Origin: Duganella sp. 1224
Lineage (GTDB): Bacteria > Pseudomonadota > Gammaproteobacteria > Burkholderiales > Burkholderiaceae_D
Reading direction: 5' to 3'
Length of the DNA: 64,000 nucleotides
NCBI RefSeq assembly: GCF_013408245.1
Contig: NZ_JACBYS010000001.1
Span: 2,170,001 to 2,234,000 of the forward strand
Shown here: one piece after another, positions 20,810 through 31,367 of the stretch
How positions within the stretch are numbered: position 1 is the stretch's first letter
Layout of the letters: each line of letters opens with the position of its first letter
Translations under genes and position numbers: made by a program
Notes under the pieces: generated by a model
Database searches by the model: none
Seen by the model: the letters and a program-made list of their open reading frames with translations, nothing else
What the model was told of the DNA's origin: nothing

Positions 20810-21663
20810 GCGCGCTGATCACCGCCGGCAACCTGCGCAAGCAGTACGGCAAGCAGGCCGCGCTGGACGGCGTCAGCTTCACGGTGGCGCCCGGGCGCAT
20901 CGTCGGCCTGATCGGTCCCAACGGCTCCGGCAAGACCACCACGCTCAAGGCCATCCTCGGCCTGACGCCGTTCCAGGGCGAGCTGTCGGTGCTGGGCATG
21001 GACCCGCGCACCCAGCGCGAGGCGCTGATGAACGAGGTGTGCTTCATCGCCGACGTCGCCATCCTGCCGCGCTGGCTCAAGGTGCGGGACGCCATCGATT
21101 TCGTCGAGGGCGTGCACCCGCGCTTCAACCGCGCCAAGGCCGAGAAATACCTGGCCAACACCAAGCTGACGCCCAACATGAAGGTCAAGGCCATGTCCAA
21201 GGGCATGGTGGTGCAGCTGCACCTGGCGCTGGTGATGGCAATCGACGCCCGGCTGCTGGTGCTGGACGAGCCGACGCTGGGCCTGGACATCCTGTACCGC
21301 AAGCAGTTCTACCAGAACCTGCTGGAAGACTACTTCGACGAGAACAAGACCATCCTGATCACCACCCACCAGATCGAGGAAGTCGAGCACATCCTGACCG
21401 ACCTGCTATTCATCGACAACGGCAAGATCGCGCTGGCGGCGTCGATGGACGAGGTGGGCGAGCGCTTCACCGAGGTGATGGTCGAGCCGCAGTTCGTGGC
21501 GGCCGCCAACGCGCTGCAACCGCTGAGCCAGCGCACCGTGTTCGGCAAGCCGGTGATGTTGTTTGACGGCGCCAGCCGCGACCAGCTGTCCAATTTTGGC
21601 GAACTGCGCACGCCCAGCGTGGCCGACCTGTTCGTTGCGACCATGAAAGGAAGTTACGCATGA
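20806..21663 (+). CDS. ABC transporter ATP-binding protein
   Basis: 285 residues. Walker A GPNGSGKTT (about 36-44), Walker B LLVLDEPTLG, and switch His in TTHQIEEV. The signature loop reads KAMSKGMVVQLHL, a divergent C motif (SKG instead of SGG). Belongs to YtrB-like exporters of GntR-linked operons. Its start overlaps the GntR stop and its end overlaps the permease start, both ATGA. Confidence 0.93.
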   Translation: MSALITAGNLRKQYGKQAALDGVSFTVAPGRIVGLIGPNGSGKTTTLKAILGLTPFQGELSVLGMDPRTQREALMNEVCFIADVAILPRWLKVRDAIDFVEGVHPRFNRAKAEKYLANTKLTPNMKVKAMSKGMVVQLHLALVMAIDARLLVLDEPTLGLDILYRKQFYQNLLEDYFDENKTILITTHQIEEVEHILTDLLFIDNGKIALAASMDEVGERFTEVMVEPQFVAAANALQPLSQRTVFGKPVMLFDGASRDQLSNFGELRTPSVADLFVATMKGSYA

Positions 21664-22601
21664 AAACCATGAAATGGCTGCTCAAGCGCGAGATGTGGGA
21701 AAACAAGGGCATGCTGCTGTGGACGCCCGTGGTGATCGCCGGCGCGGTGGTCGCGCTGGTCCTGTCCAGCCTGATCTTCGGCAACCTCCAGCGCATCCAG
21801 ATGTACGGCCAGCCGATCAGCGTGACCATCGAGGGCGCGGCGCGCGTGAAGCTGGCGCAGACCATGGCGGAGCTGTACATCACGGCCGGCATGCCGGTGC
21901 TGGTGATCCTCGGCCTGCTGGTGTTCTTCTACTGCCTGGGCGCGCTGCATGACGAACGCCGCGACCGCAGCCTGCTGTTCTGGAAGTCGCTGCCGATCTC
22001 GGACGCCACCACCGTGCTGTCCAAGCTGCTGACGGCGCTGGTGGTGGCGCCGCTGATCACGCTGGCGATCGCGGTCGCGGTCGGGCTGCTGATGCTGCTG
22101 GCGGTGTGCCTGTTCCTGCTGGCGCACGGCACCAATCTGTTCGGCGTGCTGCTGACCACGCCGCAGCTGTACCTGACGCCGCTGCGCCTGGTGGGCGTGC
22201 TGCCGGTGTACATCCTGTGGGCGCTGCCGACGGTGGGCTGGCTGCTGATGGTGTCGAGCCTGGCGCGCTCCAAAGTGTTCCTGTGGGCGGTGGGCACGCC
22301 GCTCATCACCACGCTGCTGCTGGTGTGGGCGCAAAAGATGTTGCAGCTGGACTTCAACGCGCTGTGGTTCGCCAGTCACATCACCTCGCGCTTGCTGCTG
22401 AGCGTGGTGCCGGGCTCGTGGATTGCCGTCGAACGCCCGGTCATCCACCTGGACGGCGACAGCGGCGTCTCGGTGACGCAACTGATGTTCGAGAGCTCGT
22501 GGTCCTCGCTGGGCAATCCCAACGTCTGGATCGGCGCCGCCGCCGGCGCGGCGATGATCGCGGTCGCCATCTACACCCGCCGCCGCCGTGAAGAGGCTTG
22601 A
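21660..22601 (+). CDS. ABC transporter permease
   Basis: 313 residues with about six transmembrane helices; first TLLWTPVVIAGAVVALVL-like segment (about 19-40), then a long cytoplasmic stretch, and further helices at about 80-100, 120-150, 160-180, 195-215 and the C-terminus ending in basic RRRREE. ABC-2 type. Pairs with the upstream ATPase to form an exporter of unknown substrate. Confidence 0.85.
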   Translation: MKTMKWLLKREMWENKGMLLWTPVVIAGAVVALVLSSLIFGNLQRIQMYGQPISVTIEGAARVKLAQTMAELYITAGMPVLVILGLLVFFYCLGALHDERRDRSLLFWKSLPISDATTVLSKLLTALVVAPLITLAIAVAVGLLMLLAVCLFLLAHGTNLFGVLLTTPQLYLTPLRLVGVLPVYILWALPTVGWLLMVSSLARSKVFLWAVGTPLITTLLLVWAQKMLQLDFNALWFASHITSRLLLSVVPGSWIAVERPVIHLDGDSGVSVTQLMFESSWSSLGNPNVWIGAAAGAAMIAVAIYTRRRREEA

Positions 22602-22602
22602 G

Positions 22603-23325
22603 ATGCCGCGCCGCCACGCCGCCATCGCCGCCCTGCTGCTGCCCTTGCTGTGGCAGCCGCAGGCCCGGGCCGAGGACGAGGCCGGACAACTGGTGGTCAT
22701 CAACGGCACCCGCAGCCCCGAGCTGCAGCCGTACCGCTACATGCTGTCCGGGCTCGACGCCTTCGAGGACAACCATGCACTGGCGCCCAACGCGTCCGAA
22801 GTGCGCTTCCGCCTGCACAAGAAAGGCAAGGCGCCGGCGGACGCCTTCGACACGCTGACGGTGCGCCTGCTGGGCAACGAGACCGAAGTGCCGCTGCCGC
22901 TGGCGCCGGACCACAGCTTCACGCTGCCGCGCCACCGCGCGGCGGAGGACGACAACGCGGACGTGGTGCTGAACCAGAAAAAGAGCTACTACGGCTGGAT
23001 GCCGGACGTGCGCAGCGCCGGCGTGCCGGCCGGCATGCGGCGGCTGGGCGACATCCGGCTGGAATGCCGGGTGATGGTGGGGATCGCCAAAAACTACATC
23101 CCGTTCATGGTGCGCGCCCTGATCAACACGCTGACCCTGACCACCGACTGGTGTTCATTCAAGGACTTCAAGCTGAGCGTGCGCGCCGATCACGAGATCG
23201 ACCGCGCCACGCTGATCGACGGCGCCACCCGCATCGAGCTGAAGGTCAGCGACGACGGCCAGAGCTTCTCCGTCCCGATCGGCAACAAGCAGTACGGCAA
23301 CGACGCGCTGATCGAGTTCAACTGA
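22603..23325 (+). CDS. Exported protein of the GntR-ABC operon, unknown function
   Basis: 240 residues with a signal peptide (residues about 5-20, cleavage near QARA). The mature part is beta-rich with a conserved-looking WCSFKDFKLSV near the end. No family recognised. ATG 22603 is preferred: it is one base past the permease stop region with AAGAGG six bases upstream; a start at 22588 would lie inside the permease. It may be a periplasmic partner of the exporter. Confidence 0.65.
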   Translation: MPRRHAAIAALLLPLLWQPQARAEDEAGQLVVINGTRSPELQPYRYMLSGLDAFEDNHALAPNASEVRFRLHKKGKAPADAFDTLTVRLLGNETEVPLPLAPDHSFTLPRHRAAEDDNADVVLNQKKSYYGWMPDVRSAGVPAGMRRLGDIRLECRVMVGIAKNYIPFMVRALINTLTLTTDWCSFKDFKLSVRADHEIDRATLIDGATRIELKVSDDGQSFSVPIGNKQYGNDALIEFN

Positions 23326-23333
23326 CTTGCCGC

Positions 23334-23427
23334 ACTCCGGGGTCAGGTCCTCCATTTCTACACGGCCTCTGCCGTAGCAAACGCTACGGCAGAGGCCGTG
23401 TAGAAATGGAGGACCTGACCCCGGAGT
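23334..23427. repeat. Large palindrome (45-bp perfect arms), between convergent genes
   Basis: Perfect 45-bp inverted repeat with a 4-nt loop (aaac at 23379-23382), from 23334 to 23427. It begins eight bases after one stop codon and ends exactly where the convergent YceH-like gene stops (23428). Outer arms CTCCGGGGTCAGGTCCTCCA recur in the repeat at 37121. It probably acts as a bidirectional terminator; its length suggests a dispersed element. Confidence 0.9.
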
Positions 23428-24102
23428 TTATTCGAACTGCTTGCGGAATTCCGCGAACTGCGCGGTCAGGTCGTCGACCTGGCGGCGCAACTGGGCCACT
23501 TCCTGCTCCAGCGCGCCGATGCGGGTGCCCTGGCCGCCGCTGACCGAGCCGCCCAGGCTGGCGGCGGTTTCCTCGCGCGCCAGCGCTTCCTCGCCGCCCA
23601 GCAACTGGCCGTAGCGCGGCTCCTTGGTGCCGGGCGCCAGCGGCAGCTTGGACACCAGCGGCGGGTATTTGTCGATCAGGAACTGCAGCGCCTGCTCCAC
23701 GTCGGCCACCGATTTGAACTCGTGCAGGCGGCCGCTGCGGGTGCGGATTTCGCCGGCGGTCTGCAGGCCGCGCAGCATCAGGATGGTCAGCACGGCCAGC
23801 TTGTCCTGCTCCAGCGACCACTTGATGCGCATGCGGTGCTCGTACTTGGTCACGCGCGCGCCGGCCTGGGTGATGCCGTTGACGTACTTGCGCTGCATCA
23901 GCCGCTGTAGCACCTCGGCCACGGCCTCTTCCGACAAGGCCATCACCGGATCGCGGCTGGATAGCTGGTTGCAGCCGTTCACCAGCGCGTTCAGCGATAG
24001 CGGATAGTTATCCGGCGTCAGCGCTTCCTTTTCGGCCAGCACGGCCAGCACGCGGATTTCAAACGGGTCCAGCACTTCCGCGCCATCGGGCGTTTCTTCC
24101 AT
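23428..24102 (-). CDS. YceH-like DUF480 protein
   Basis: 224 residues. DUF480 signature is seen: PFEIRVLAVLAEKEALTPDNYPLSLNAL and NQLSSRDPVMALSEEAV, followed by winged-helix-like segments and a C-terminal coiled coil (about 190-222, LEQEVAQLRRQVDDLTAQF). The family is a paired winged-helix protein of unknown function. The stop abuts the big palindrome. Confidence 0.87.
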   Translation of the reverse strand: MEETPDGAEVLDPFEIRVLAVLAEKEALTPDNYPLSLNALVNGCNQLSSRDPVMALSEEAVAEVLQRLMQRKYVNGITQAGARVTKYEHRMRIKWSLEQDKLAVLTILMLRGLQTAGEIRTRSGRLHEFKSVADVEQALQFLIDKYPPLVSKLPLAPGTKEPRYGQLLGGEEALAREETAASLGGSVSGGQGTRIGALEQEVAQLRRQVDDLTAQFAEFRKQFE

Positions 24103-24113
24103 GTCCTGCTTCC

Positions 24114-24851
24114 TTATTCGACGAGCTTGTTCAATTGGTCGGAATTCAATTTATCACACTCGGGCACGGCTTGACACTGCAGCCCGGCCGCCTTCATCGT
24201 CACCACCAGTTGCTCGATGCGCTGCTCCTGCTTGACGGCGTGCTCGATCAGCCCGCGCAGCGCCTTGGACAGCGGATCGTCGCCATTCGGCGTCACGCCA
24301 TAGGCGGCGAAGGGATTGGCGGCGGTGTTCAGCGCCTCTTTCTGCACGATGTGGGCCGGGTTGCCGACCGCTGTCGCGCCCGGCGGCACCGGCTTCAGCA
24401 GCACGGCATTGGAGCCGACCTTGGCATAGTCGCCCACCGTGAAGCCGCCCAGCACCTTGGCGCCGGCGCCGACGATGACGCCGCGCCCCAGCGTCGGGTG
24501 GCGCTTGGTGCCGGTGTGCAGCGAGGTGCCGCCCAGCGTCACGCCCTGGTAGATGGTGCAGTCGTCGCCAACCTCGGCGGTTTCGCCGATGACCACGCCG
24601 AAGCCATGGTCGATGAACACGCGGCGGCCGATGGTGGCGCCGGGATGGATCTCGATGCCGGTGACGATGCGCGCCAGGTAGGAAATGAAGCGGCCCAGCC
24701 ACTTCAGGCCGTGGGTCCAGCACCAGTGCGCCCAGCGGTGCATGACGATGGCCTGCAGGCCGGGATAGCAGGTCAGCACCTCCCACGCGTTGCGCGCGGC
24801 CGGATCGCGTTCGATGATGCTGTTGATGTCCTGACGGAGATGGTGGAACAT
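24114..24851 (-). CDS. cysE: Serine O-acetyltransferase
   Basis: Acetylates L-serine with acetyl-CoA, first step of cysteine synthesis. The 245-residue protein has an N-terminal helical part, then a left-handed beta helix of hexapeptide repeats: EIHPGATIGRRVFIDHGFGV, VVIGETAEVGDD, TLGG and TLGRGVIVGAGAKVLGGFTV. Catalytic His/Asp in IDHGFG. The tail (about 205-245) is longer than in Escherichia coli, with polar helices. Eleven bases from the YceH gene. Confidence 0.94.
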   Translation of the reverse strand: MFHHLRQDINSIIERDPAARNAWEVLTCYPGLQAIVMHRWAHWCWTHGLKWLGRFISYLARIVTGIEIHPGATIGRRVFIDHGFGVVIGETAEVGDDCTIYQGVTLGGTSLHTGTKRHPTLGRGVIVGAGAKVLGGFTVGDYAKVGSNAVLLKPVPPGATAVGNPAHIVQKEALNTAANPFAAYGVTPNGDDPLSKALRGLIEHAVKQEQRIEQLVVTMKAAGLQCQAVPECDKLNSDQLNKLVE

Positions 24852-24909
24852 GATAAAAGACAGTAACGCCTATGGTAGCGTCATTCTACCCCGGGGACCC
24901 CGGCAAGGC

Positions 24910-24938
24910 AGGGTCTGACCCCGGCGGGGTCAGACCCT
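24910..24938. repeat. Palindrome AGGGTCTGACCCC (13-bp arms)
   Basis: 13-bp perfect arms, AGGGTCTGACCCC / GGGGTCAGACCCT, with a 3-nt loop. It shares a GGGGTCAG core with the large palindromes at 23334 and 37121. It sits between cysE start and the rlmB stop (both minus strand), where it could stop transcription from rlmB. Confidence 0.7.
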
Positions 24939-24963
24939 ATACGGCGGAACGCCCCGGGTTTGC

Positions 24964-25710
24964 TCAGCCTTCCTTGGCCAGACGCTGGCGGCGCGCCTCG
25001 TACAGGCACACGCCCGACGCCACCGACACATTCAAACTCTCCACCGAGCCGAACATCGGAATGCTGACCAGCACATCGCAGGTCTCGCGCGTCAAACGGC
25101 GCATGCCCTCGCCTTCCGAGCCCATCACCAGCGCGGTCGGACCGGTGAAATCAGCCTCATATAAACCCTTCTCGCCGTCATCGGAGGTGCCGATCAGCCA
25201 GATATCGCGCTCCTTCAGTTCGCGCAGCGTGCGCGCCAGGTTGGTGACGGTAATATAAGGCACGGTCTCCGCCGCGCCCGACGCCACCTTGGCGGCGGTG
25301 GCGTTCAGCCCCACCGCGCGGTCCTTCGGCACGATCACCGCGTGCGCGCCGACACCATCGGCCACGCGCAGGCAGGCACCCAGGTTGTGCGGGTCGGTAA
25401 TCCCGTCCAGCACCAGCAACAGCGGCGGGCCGTCGATGGCGTCCAGCAGCTCGTCCAGGTTGCGCGCCAGCGCCAGCTGCGAGGCAAACGCAATCACGCC
25501 CTGGTGACGACGGGTGCCGACGATCTTGTCCAGGCGCGCCGAATCCACCGGCATCACGCGCACGCCAGCCGCCTTGGCGTTGGCGACCAGATCCTTCATG
25601 CGGCGATCATCACGCGTGGCGTCGACGAAAATTTCCTCCACGGAGGCAGCCTCGTGTCGCAGACGCGAGGTCACCGCGTGAAAGCCGAAAATCATTTTGT
25701 TCTTGCTCAT
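24964..25710 (-). CDS. rlmB: 23S rRNA 2'-O-methyltransferase (SpoU family)
   Basis: Methylates the 2'-O of G2251 in 23S rRNA if RlmB. 248 residues: an N-terminal substrate-binding domain (IFGFHAV.. [14 protein letters not shown]), then a SPOUT domain with [21 protein letters not shown], a GAAETVPYI loop and [18 protein letters not shown] near the C-terminal knot. Its ATG immediately follows the rnr stop, implying cotranscription. Confidence 0.93.
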   Translation of the reverse strand: MSKNKMIFGFHAVTSRLRHEAASVEEIFVDATRDDRRMKDLVANAKAAGVRVMPVDSARLDKIVGTRRHQGVIAFASQLALARNLDELLDAIDGPPLLLVLDGITDPHNLGACLRVADGVGAHAVIVPKDRAVGLNATAAKVASGAAETVPYITVTNLARTLRELKERDIWLIGTSDDGEKGLYEADFTGPTALVMGSEGEGMRRLTRETCDVLVSIPMFGSVESLNVSVASGVCLYEARRQRLAKEG

Positions 25711-28197
25711 TTATCGCTTCTTCTTACTTTTAGGGGCAGCTTGGGCTGCTCTGGGTTTGGCCGCGGGTGCGGCCTTGGTCTTGCGCGCCGCCGCCGTCGG
25801 CTTGGCCGCGGCGGGCTTGGCGCCGGCCTTGCGGGCCGGCTTGGCAGCCGGGATCGCCGGGCCAGGCTTGATGTTGCTCTTGCGGTCCTTGGTCAGCGCG
25901 TTGGCGGCACGGTCGGCCTTGGTGTCGCGCGGCGGCGGCGCGTCGGCGCCGGCCAGGCGCAGGTCGATCTTGCGCGATTCCAGGTCCACGCGCACCACCT
26001 GTACGCTGACGTGGTCGGTCAGCTGGAAGGTCTTGCCGCTGCGCTCGCCCTTCAGCTCGTGGCGGGCGTCGTCGTACTGGAAGTAATCCTGGCCGAGGTC
26101 GGTGATGTGCACCATGCCCTCGACGAACAACTGGTCCAGCTGCACGAAGATGCCGAAGGTGGTCACGCCGGTGATGATGCCGGTGTATTCCTCGCCCAGC
26201 TTGTCCTGCATGAAGTAGCACTTGAGCCAGTTCTCGACGTCGCGCGAGGCTTCGTCGGCGCGGCGCTCGTTGGCCGAACAGTGCACGCCCAGCGCATCCC
26301 AGACGGTCAGGTCTCCGGCTTTCTTCTCCTTGCCCTCTGCCTTGTCCTTGGCCTGCTGCTTGCGGGTGGCGTTGGAGACGTTGGTGTTCAGCACGCTGGT
26401 GCTGGCGATCTTCGGCTCGTACTTCTTGCCCAGCAAAATGGCCTTGATGGCGCGGTGCGTCAGCAGGTCCGGGTAGCGGCGGATCGGGCTGGTGAAGTGG
26501 GCATAGGCCTCGTACGCCAGGCCGAAGTGGCCGATGTTGTCCGGCGAGTAGACCGCCTGCTGCATCGAGCGCAGCAGCATGGTCTGCAGCAGCGACGCGT
26601 CCGGGCGCTCCTTGATTTCCTTCATCAGCTTGGCGTAGTCGGCGGCCGCCGGCTTGTCGCCGCCGCCCAGGTCCAGGCCCACCTGCTTGAGGAAGGTGCG
26701 CACCTGCTTCAGCTTTTCGACCGTCGGGCTGGCGTGGATGCGGTAGGTGCCGGGGTGCTTGTGGCGGATCAGCAGATCGGCCGCGCACACGTTGGCGGTC
26801 AGCATGCACTCCTCGATCAGGCGGTGCGCGTCGTTGCGGGTGCGCGGGATGATCTTCTCGATCTTGCCGTTGGCGTTGCAGACGATGTAGGTTTCGGTGG
26901 TTTCGAAATCGATGGCGCCGCGCTCGGTGCGCGCCTTCAGCAGCGCCTGGAACACGTCGTACAGGTTCAGCAGGTGCGGCACCAGGCCGGGACGGCGCGC
27001 CGCCTCCGGTCCCTTGGTGTTGCCGAGGATGTCGGCCACTTCGGTGTAGGTCAGGCGCGCGGCCGAGTGGATCACGGCCGGATAGAACTGGTAGGCCTTG
27101 ATCTCGCCCTTGGCGGTGATGACGGCGTCGCACACCAAGGTCAGGCGATCCACCGCCGGATTCAGCGAGCACAGGCCGTTGGACAGCTTTTCCGGCAGCA
27201 TCGGGATCACGCGGCGCGGGAAGTAGACCGAGGTGCTGCGCTCCAGCGCGTCGGCGTCAAGCGCGTCATTGGGCTTGACGTAGTGGCTGACGTCGGCGAT
27301 GGCGACGATCAGGCGGTAGCCCTTGGCGCGGCCGATCTTGACCGGTTCGCAGTAGACCGCGTCGTCGAAGTCGCGCGCGTCTTCGCCGTCGATGGTCACC
27401 AGCGGCACGTCGCGCAGGTCGACGCGCTCGCCCCAGTCGGACTCGCGCACGTGGTCCGGCAGCTTGTTGGCCTGCTTCAGCGCGGCGTCCGAGAAGATGT
27501 GCGGCACGCCGAACTTGCGCACCGCGATTTCGATTTCCATGCCCGGATCGTCCAGCGAGCCCAGCACTTCATCGATGCGGCCGACCGGCTGCTTGAAGCG
27601 CATCGGCTGCTCGGTCAGCTCGACGCTGACCACCTGGCCGGCCTTGGCCTTGCCGATCGACCCTTCGACCAGGATGTCCTGCTGGATGCGCTGGTCTTCC
27701 GGCGCCACGATCCAGGTGCCGTTCTCGTTCAGCAACCGGCCGATGATGTGGGTGTTGGCGCGCTGCGTGACTTCGACAATCGTGCCTTCCGGGCGGCCGC
27801 GGCGGTCGACGCCGACGATCTTGGCCAGCACGCGGTCGCCATGCAGCACTTTCTGCATTTCCTTATCGGGCAGGAACAGGTCTTCGCCCGGCTCGTCCGG
27901 GATGACGAAGCCGAAGCCGTCGCGGTGGCTGCTGACGCGGCCGGCGATGAAGCCGGTCTGCGCGGCCAGCGTGTAGTTGCCGGCGTCGTCGATCAGGATC
28001 TGGCCGTCGCGCTGCATCGCGTTCAGACGGCGCGACAGGATCGCTTGCGCATCGGTAGCGACCTTCAGCGATTTCGACAGGGCGCGCAAGTCCAACGGGC
28101 CGTTGGCGCTGCGGAAGATGCCGAGAATTTCCTCACGGCTGGGAATGGTGTGTGTAGATTGGCTCAAAAGTTTTCTTATTTTTACAGTGTTTAGCAT
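25711..28197 (-). CDS. rnr: Ribonuclease R
   Basis: 3'-5' exoribonuclease degrading structured RNA. 828 residues in order: winged-helix/HTH start (about 18-75), two cold-shock domains with GFGFVIPDEPGEDLF and later, RNB catalytic domain with GEDARDFDDAVY (Asp ligands) and SHYVKPNDALD, S1 domain near YTGIITGVTTFGIFVQL, and a basic Ala/Lys tail (about 745-828). ATG 28197 lacks a clear ribosome binding site; TTG 28167, starting LSQSTHTIPS, is an alternative. Confidence 0.94.
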   Translation of the reverse strand: MLNTVKIRKLLSQSTHTIPSREEILGIFRSANGPLDLRALSKSLKVATDAQAILSRRLNAMQRDGQILIDDAGNYTLAAQTGFIAGRVSSHRDGFGFVIPDEPGEDLFLPDKEMQKVLHGDRVLAKIVGVDRRGRPEGTIVEVTQRANTHIIGRLLNENGTWIVAPEDQRIQQDILVEGSIGKAKAGQVVSVELTEQPMRFKQPVGRIDEVLGSLDDPGMEIEIAVRKFGVPHIFSDAALKQANKLPDHVRESDWGERVDLRDVPLVTIDGEDARDFDDAVYCEPVKIGRAKGYRLIVAIADVSHYVKPNDALDADALERSTSVYFPRRVIPMLPEKLSNGLCSLNPAVDRLTLVCDAVITAKGEIKAYQFYPAVIHSAARLTYTEVADILGNTKGPEAARRPGLVPHLLNLYDVFQALLKARTERGAIDFETTETYIVCNANGKIEKIIPRTRNDAHRLIEECMLTANVCAADLLIRHKHPGTYRIHASPTVEKLKQVRTFLKQVGLDLGGGDKPAAADYAKLMKEIKERPDASLLQTMLLRSMQQAVYSPDNIGHFGLAYEAYAHFTSPIRRYPDLLTHRAIKAILLGKKYEPKIASTSVLNTNVSNATRKQQAKDKAEGKEKKAGDLTVWDALGVHCSANERRADEASRDVENWLKCYFMQDKLGEEYTGIITGVTTFGIFVQLDQLFVEGMVHITDLGQDYFQYDDARHELKGERSGKTFQLTDHVSVQVVRVDLESRKIDLRLAGADAPPPRDTKADRAANALTKDRKSNIKPGPAIPAAKPARKAGAKPAAAKPTAAARKTKAAPAAKPRAAQAAPKSKKKR

Positions 28198-28296
28198 ATA
28201 TATGGCATGACGACAGGCGTAGTGTACTTGGATTCGCCCTGCTTGACTAATTCATGCCGGAATCGGGGGTGTCGCAAAAAATATTCTGGGAGGCCT

Positions 28297-28324
28297 TTGA
28301 CATCGCCCGAGATTACTCTATAAT
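28297..28324 (+). promoter_or_regulatory. Consensus promoter upstream of tRNA-Leu copy 1
   Basis: TTGACA (28297-28302) and TATAAT (28319-28324), both perfect consensus, 16-bp spacer. The tRNA begins 129 nt downstream; a second TATAAT closer to the tRNA lacks a good -35. Confidence 0.65.
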
Positions 28325-28453
28325 TCTGGTCTCTCGCAGCGCAAGCGGCGGGATCTGCAAGACAGGGTCGATGTGCAGTAAGGAATGTCAAAGTTCATCT
28401 GGCGCGAAACTCTCCCGGTCGATATAATAGCAGAGTTGTAGAGCAGCATCAGT

Positions 28454-28538
28454 GCCCACGTGGCGGAATTGGTAGACGCGCATGGTTCAGGTCCATGTGC
28501 CGCAAGGTGTGGGGGTTCGAGTCCCTCCGTGGGCACCA
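28454..28538 (+). tRNA. tRNA-Leu(CAG), copy 1
   Basis: 85 nt with encoded CCA. Acceptor GCCCACG/CGTGGGC, anticodon loop TTCAGGT (anticodon CAG, CUG codons), long variable arm of class II tRNA, T loop TTCGAGT. Leu CTG is the dominant leucine codon in this GC-rich genome, which fits the multiple copies. Confidence 0.96.
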
Positions 28539-28555
28539 CAGAATTCCGCAAAAAA

Positions 28556-28578
28556 GCCTCCCTCGGGAGGCTTTTTTT
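28556..28578 (+). terminator. Terminator after tRNA-Leu copy 1
   Basis: 7-bp stem GCCTCCC/GGGAGGC with TC loop, T run 28572-28578, and an A run upstream, so it also ends the minus-strand kinase gene whose stop is at 28597. The same hairpin recurs after the other tRNA-Leu copies. Confidence 0.85.
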
Positions 28579-28596
28579 ATTGCTTGTCTCTTTCTT

Positions 28597-30168
<1,572 letters not shown>

Positions 30169-30243
30169 CCGCCTCCGATATTATTGAAATGACAGGATTC
30201 AAGCTTACGAAAGTGCATCGCAAGAAGCAAGCACAAAAACACT

Positions 30244-30271
30244 TGCAGAAAAGGAGTTGTTACCGTATAGT
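30244..30271 (+). promoter_or_regulatory. Promoter of tRNA-Leu copy 2
   Basis: TTGCAG (30244-30249), 16-bp spacer, TATAGT (30266-30271). It lies 45 nt before the tRNA and overlaps the 5' region of the divergent kinase gene. Confidence 0.55.
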
Positions 30272-30315
30272 GCTGGCCTCTGACGCAAACAACGCGGCAG
30301 AGCAAGTCGTAACAT

Positions 30316-30400
30316 GCCCACGTGGCGGAATTGGTAGACGCGCATGGTTCAGGTCCATGTGCCGCAAGGTGTGGGGGTTCGAGTCCCTCCGTGGGCACCA
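30316..30400 (+). tRNA. tRNA-Leu(CAG), copy 2
   Basis: Identical 85-nt sequence to copy 1, CCA encoded, anticodon CAG. It is followed 16 nt downstream by the same type of GCCTCCC hairpin terminator. Confidence 0.96.
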
Positions 30401-30416
30401 GGAATTCCGCGAAAAA

Positions 30417-30439
30417 GCCTCCCCTCGGGAGGCTTTTTT
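30417..30439 (+). terminator. Terminator after tRNA-Leu copy 2
   Basis: GCCTCCC-ctc-GGGAGGC, then T6. The next gene's ribosome binding site GGAGGAG starts only about 9 nt later, so the gene needs its own promoter or read-through. Confidence 0.85.
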
Positions 30440-30459
30440 GTTTTCCGGAGGAGCGAACG

Positions 30460-31032
30460 ATGAATGGTTGCTACTGGGTCAACGAGCCCAAGGAATGGGG
30501 CCGCGACGGCGATACCTTGTCGGTGGTCACCGACGGCCACACCGATTTCTGGCGCAAGACCTGGTACGGTTTCGAGCGCTTCTCCGGCCACTTCTACGGC
30601 GCCGACGTCGCCGGCGACTTCACCTTCCAGGTCAAGGTCCGGGCCGACTTCGCGGCGCTGTACGACCAGGCCGGCATCATGCTGCTGGGCGACCAGCGCC
30701 ACTGGCTCAAGGCCGGCATCGAATTCAACGACGGCGCGCCGGCCATCGGCAGCGTGCTCACGCAGGGACACTCCGACTGGGCCACCGGCCTCTTCCCCGG
30801 CGACGCCAGCGCGTTCTGGATGCGGCTGACGCGCAAGGGCGACGCGTTGCGCCTGCAATACTCGGCGGACGGACGGCACTGGCCGCTGCTGCGGCTGGCG
30901 CACTTTCCCGGCTTCGACCGCTGCGCGGTGGGCGTGATGTGCTGCACGCCGGAACGCGCCGGCCTGAGGGTGCAATTCGAAGCGCTCTCGCTGACGCCGC
31001 CGCTCGACAAGGCGCTGCACGATCTGAGTTGA
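30460..31032 (+). CDS. DUF1349 concanavalin-like protein
   Basis: 190 residues. VVTDGHTDFWRKTWYGF is the typical start of DUF1349 (COG3506, regulation-of-enolase-1 family) proteins, followed by DVAGDFTFQVKVRADFAALYDQAGI-type strands and WMRLTRKGDALRLQYSADG. The fold is a beta-sandwich; ligand unknown, cytoplasmic by lack of signal. ATG 30460 follows GGAGGAG at a good distance; a longer frame starting in the tRNA is spurious. It is squeezed between two tRNA-Leu copies. Confidence 0.9.
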   Translation: MNGCYWVNEPKEWGRDGDTLSVVTDGHTDFWRKTWYGFERFSGHFYGADVAGDFTFQVKVRADFAALYDQAGIMLLGDQRHWLKAGIEFNDGAPAIGSVLTQGHSDWATGLFPGDASAFWMRLTRKGDALRLQYSADGRHWPLLRLAHFPGFDRCAVGVMCCTPERAGLRVQFEALSLTPPLDKALHDLS

Positions 31033-31074
31033 TTGATGTCGTGGAAATAATTTCACAAAAGCAGCAATTTACTA

Positions 31075-31103
31075 TTGACGGGCTGGCGATCGGCCTTTAA
31101 GAT
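31075..31103 (+). promoter_or_regulatory. Promoter of tRNA-Leu copies 3 and 4
   Basis: TTGACG (31075-31080), 17-bp spacer, TAAGAT (31098-31103), 53 nt before copy 3. No terminator lies between copies 3 and 4 (26-nt gap), so they are likely cotranscribed. Confidence 0.6.
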
Positions 31104-31155
31104 GCATGCCTTCTGTTGCACAACACGCAGCAGGAAGTAACAGCAAGACATCAGC

Positions 31156-31240
31156 GCCCACGTGGCGGAATTGGTAGACGCGCATGGTTCAGGTCCATGT
31201 GCCGCAAGGTGTAGGGGTTCGAGTCCCTTCGTGGGCACCA
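31156..31240 (+). tRNA. tRNA-Leu(CAG), copy 3 (variant)
   Basis: Same 85-nt tRNA except for two changes in the T stem: AGGGG...CCCTT instead of GGGGG...CCCTC. The two substitutions restore an A-U pair, so the gene looks under selection and functional. Confidence 0.94.
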
Positions 31241-31266
31241 AGCGCTGATGATTGTCCGTTACATAT

Positions 31267-31351
31267 GCCCACGTGGCGGAATTGGTAGACGCGCATGGTT
31301 CAGGTCCATGTGCCGCAAGGTGTGGGGGTTCGAGTCCCTCCGTGGGCACCA
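31267..31351 (+). tRNA. tRNA-Leu(CAG), copy 4
   Basis: Identical to copies 1 and 2, CCA encoded. Followed by a UUCG-type hairpin terminator at 31368. Confidence 0.96.
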
Positions 31352-31367
31352 AAAATTCCGCGAAAAA

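Noticed and set aside
25342..28194. 950-residue plus-strand open frame opposite rnr
   Set aside because: It is the antisense of ribonuclease R; its His/Gln/Val-rich composition is a GC-codon shadow with no known motif.
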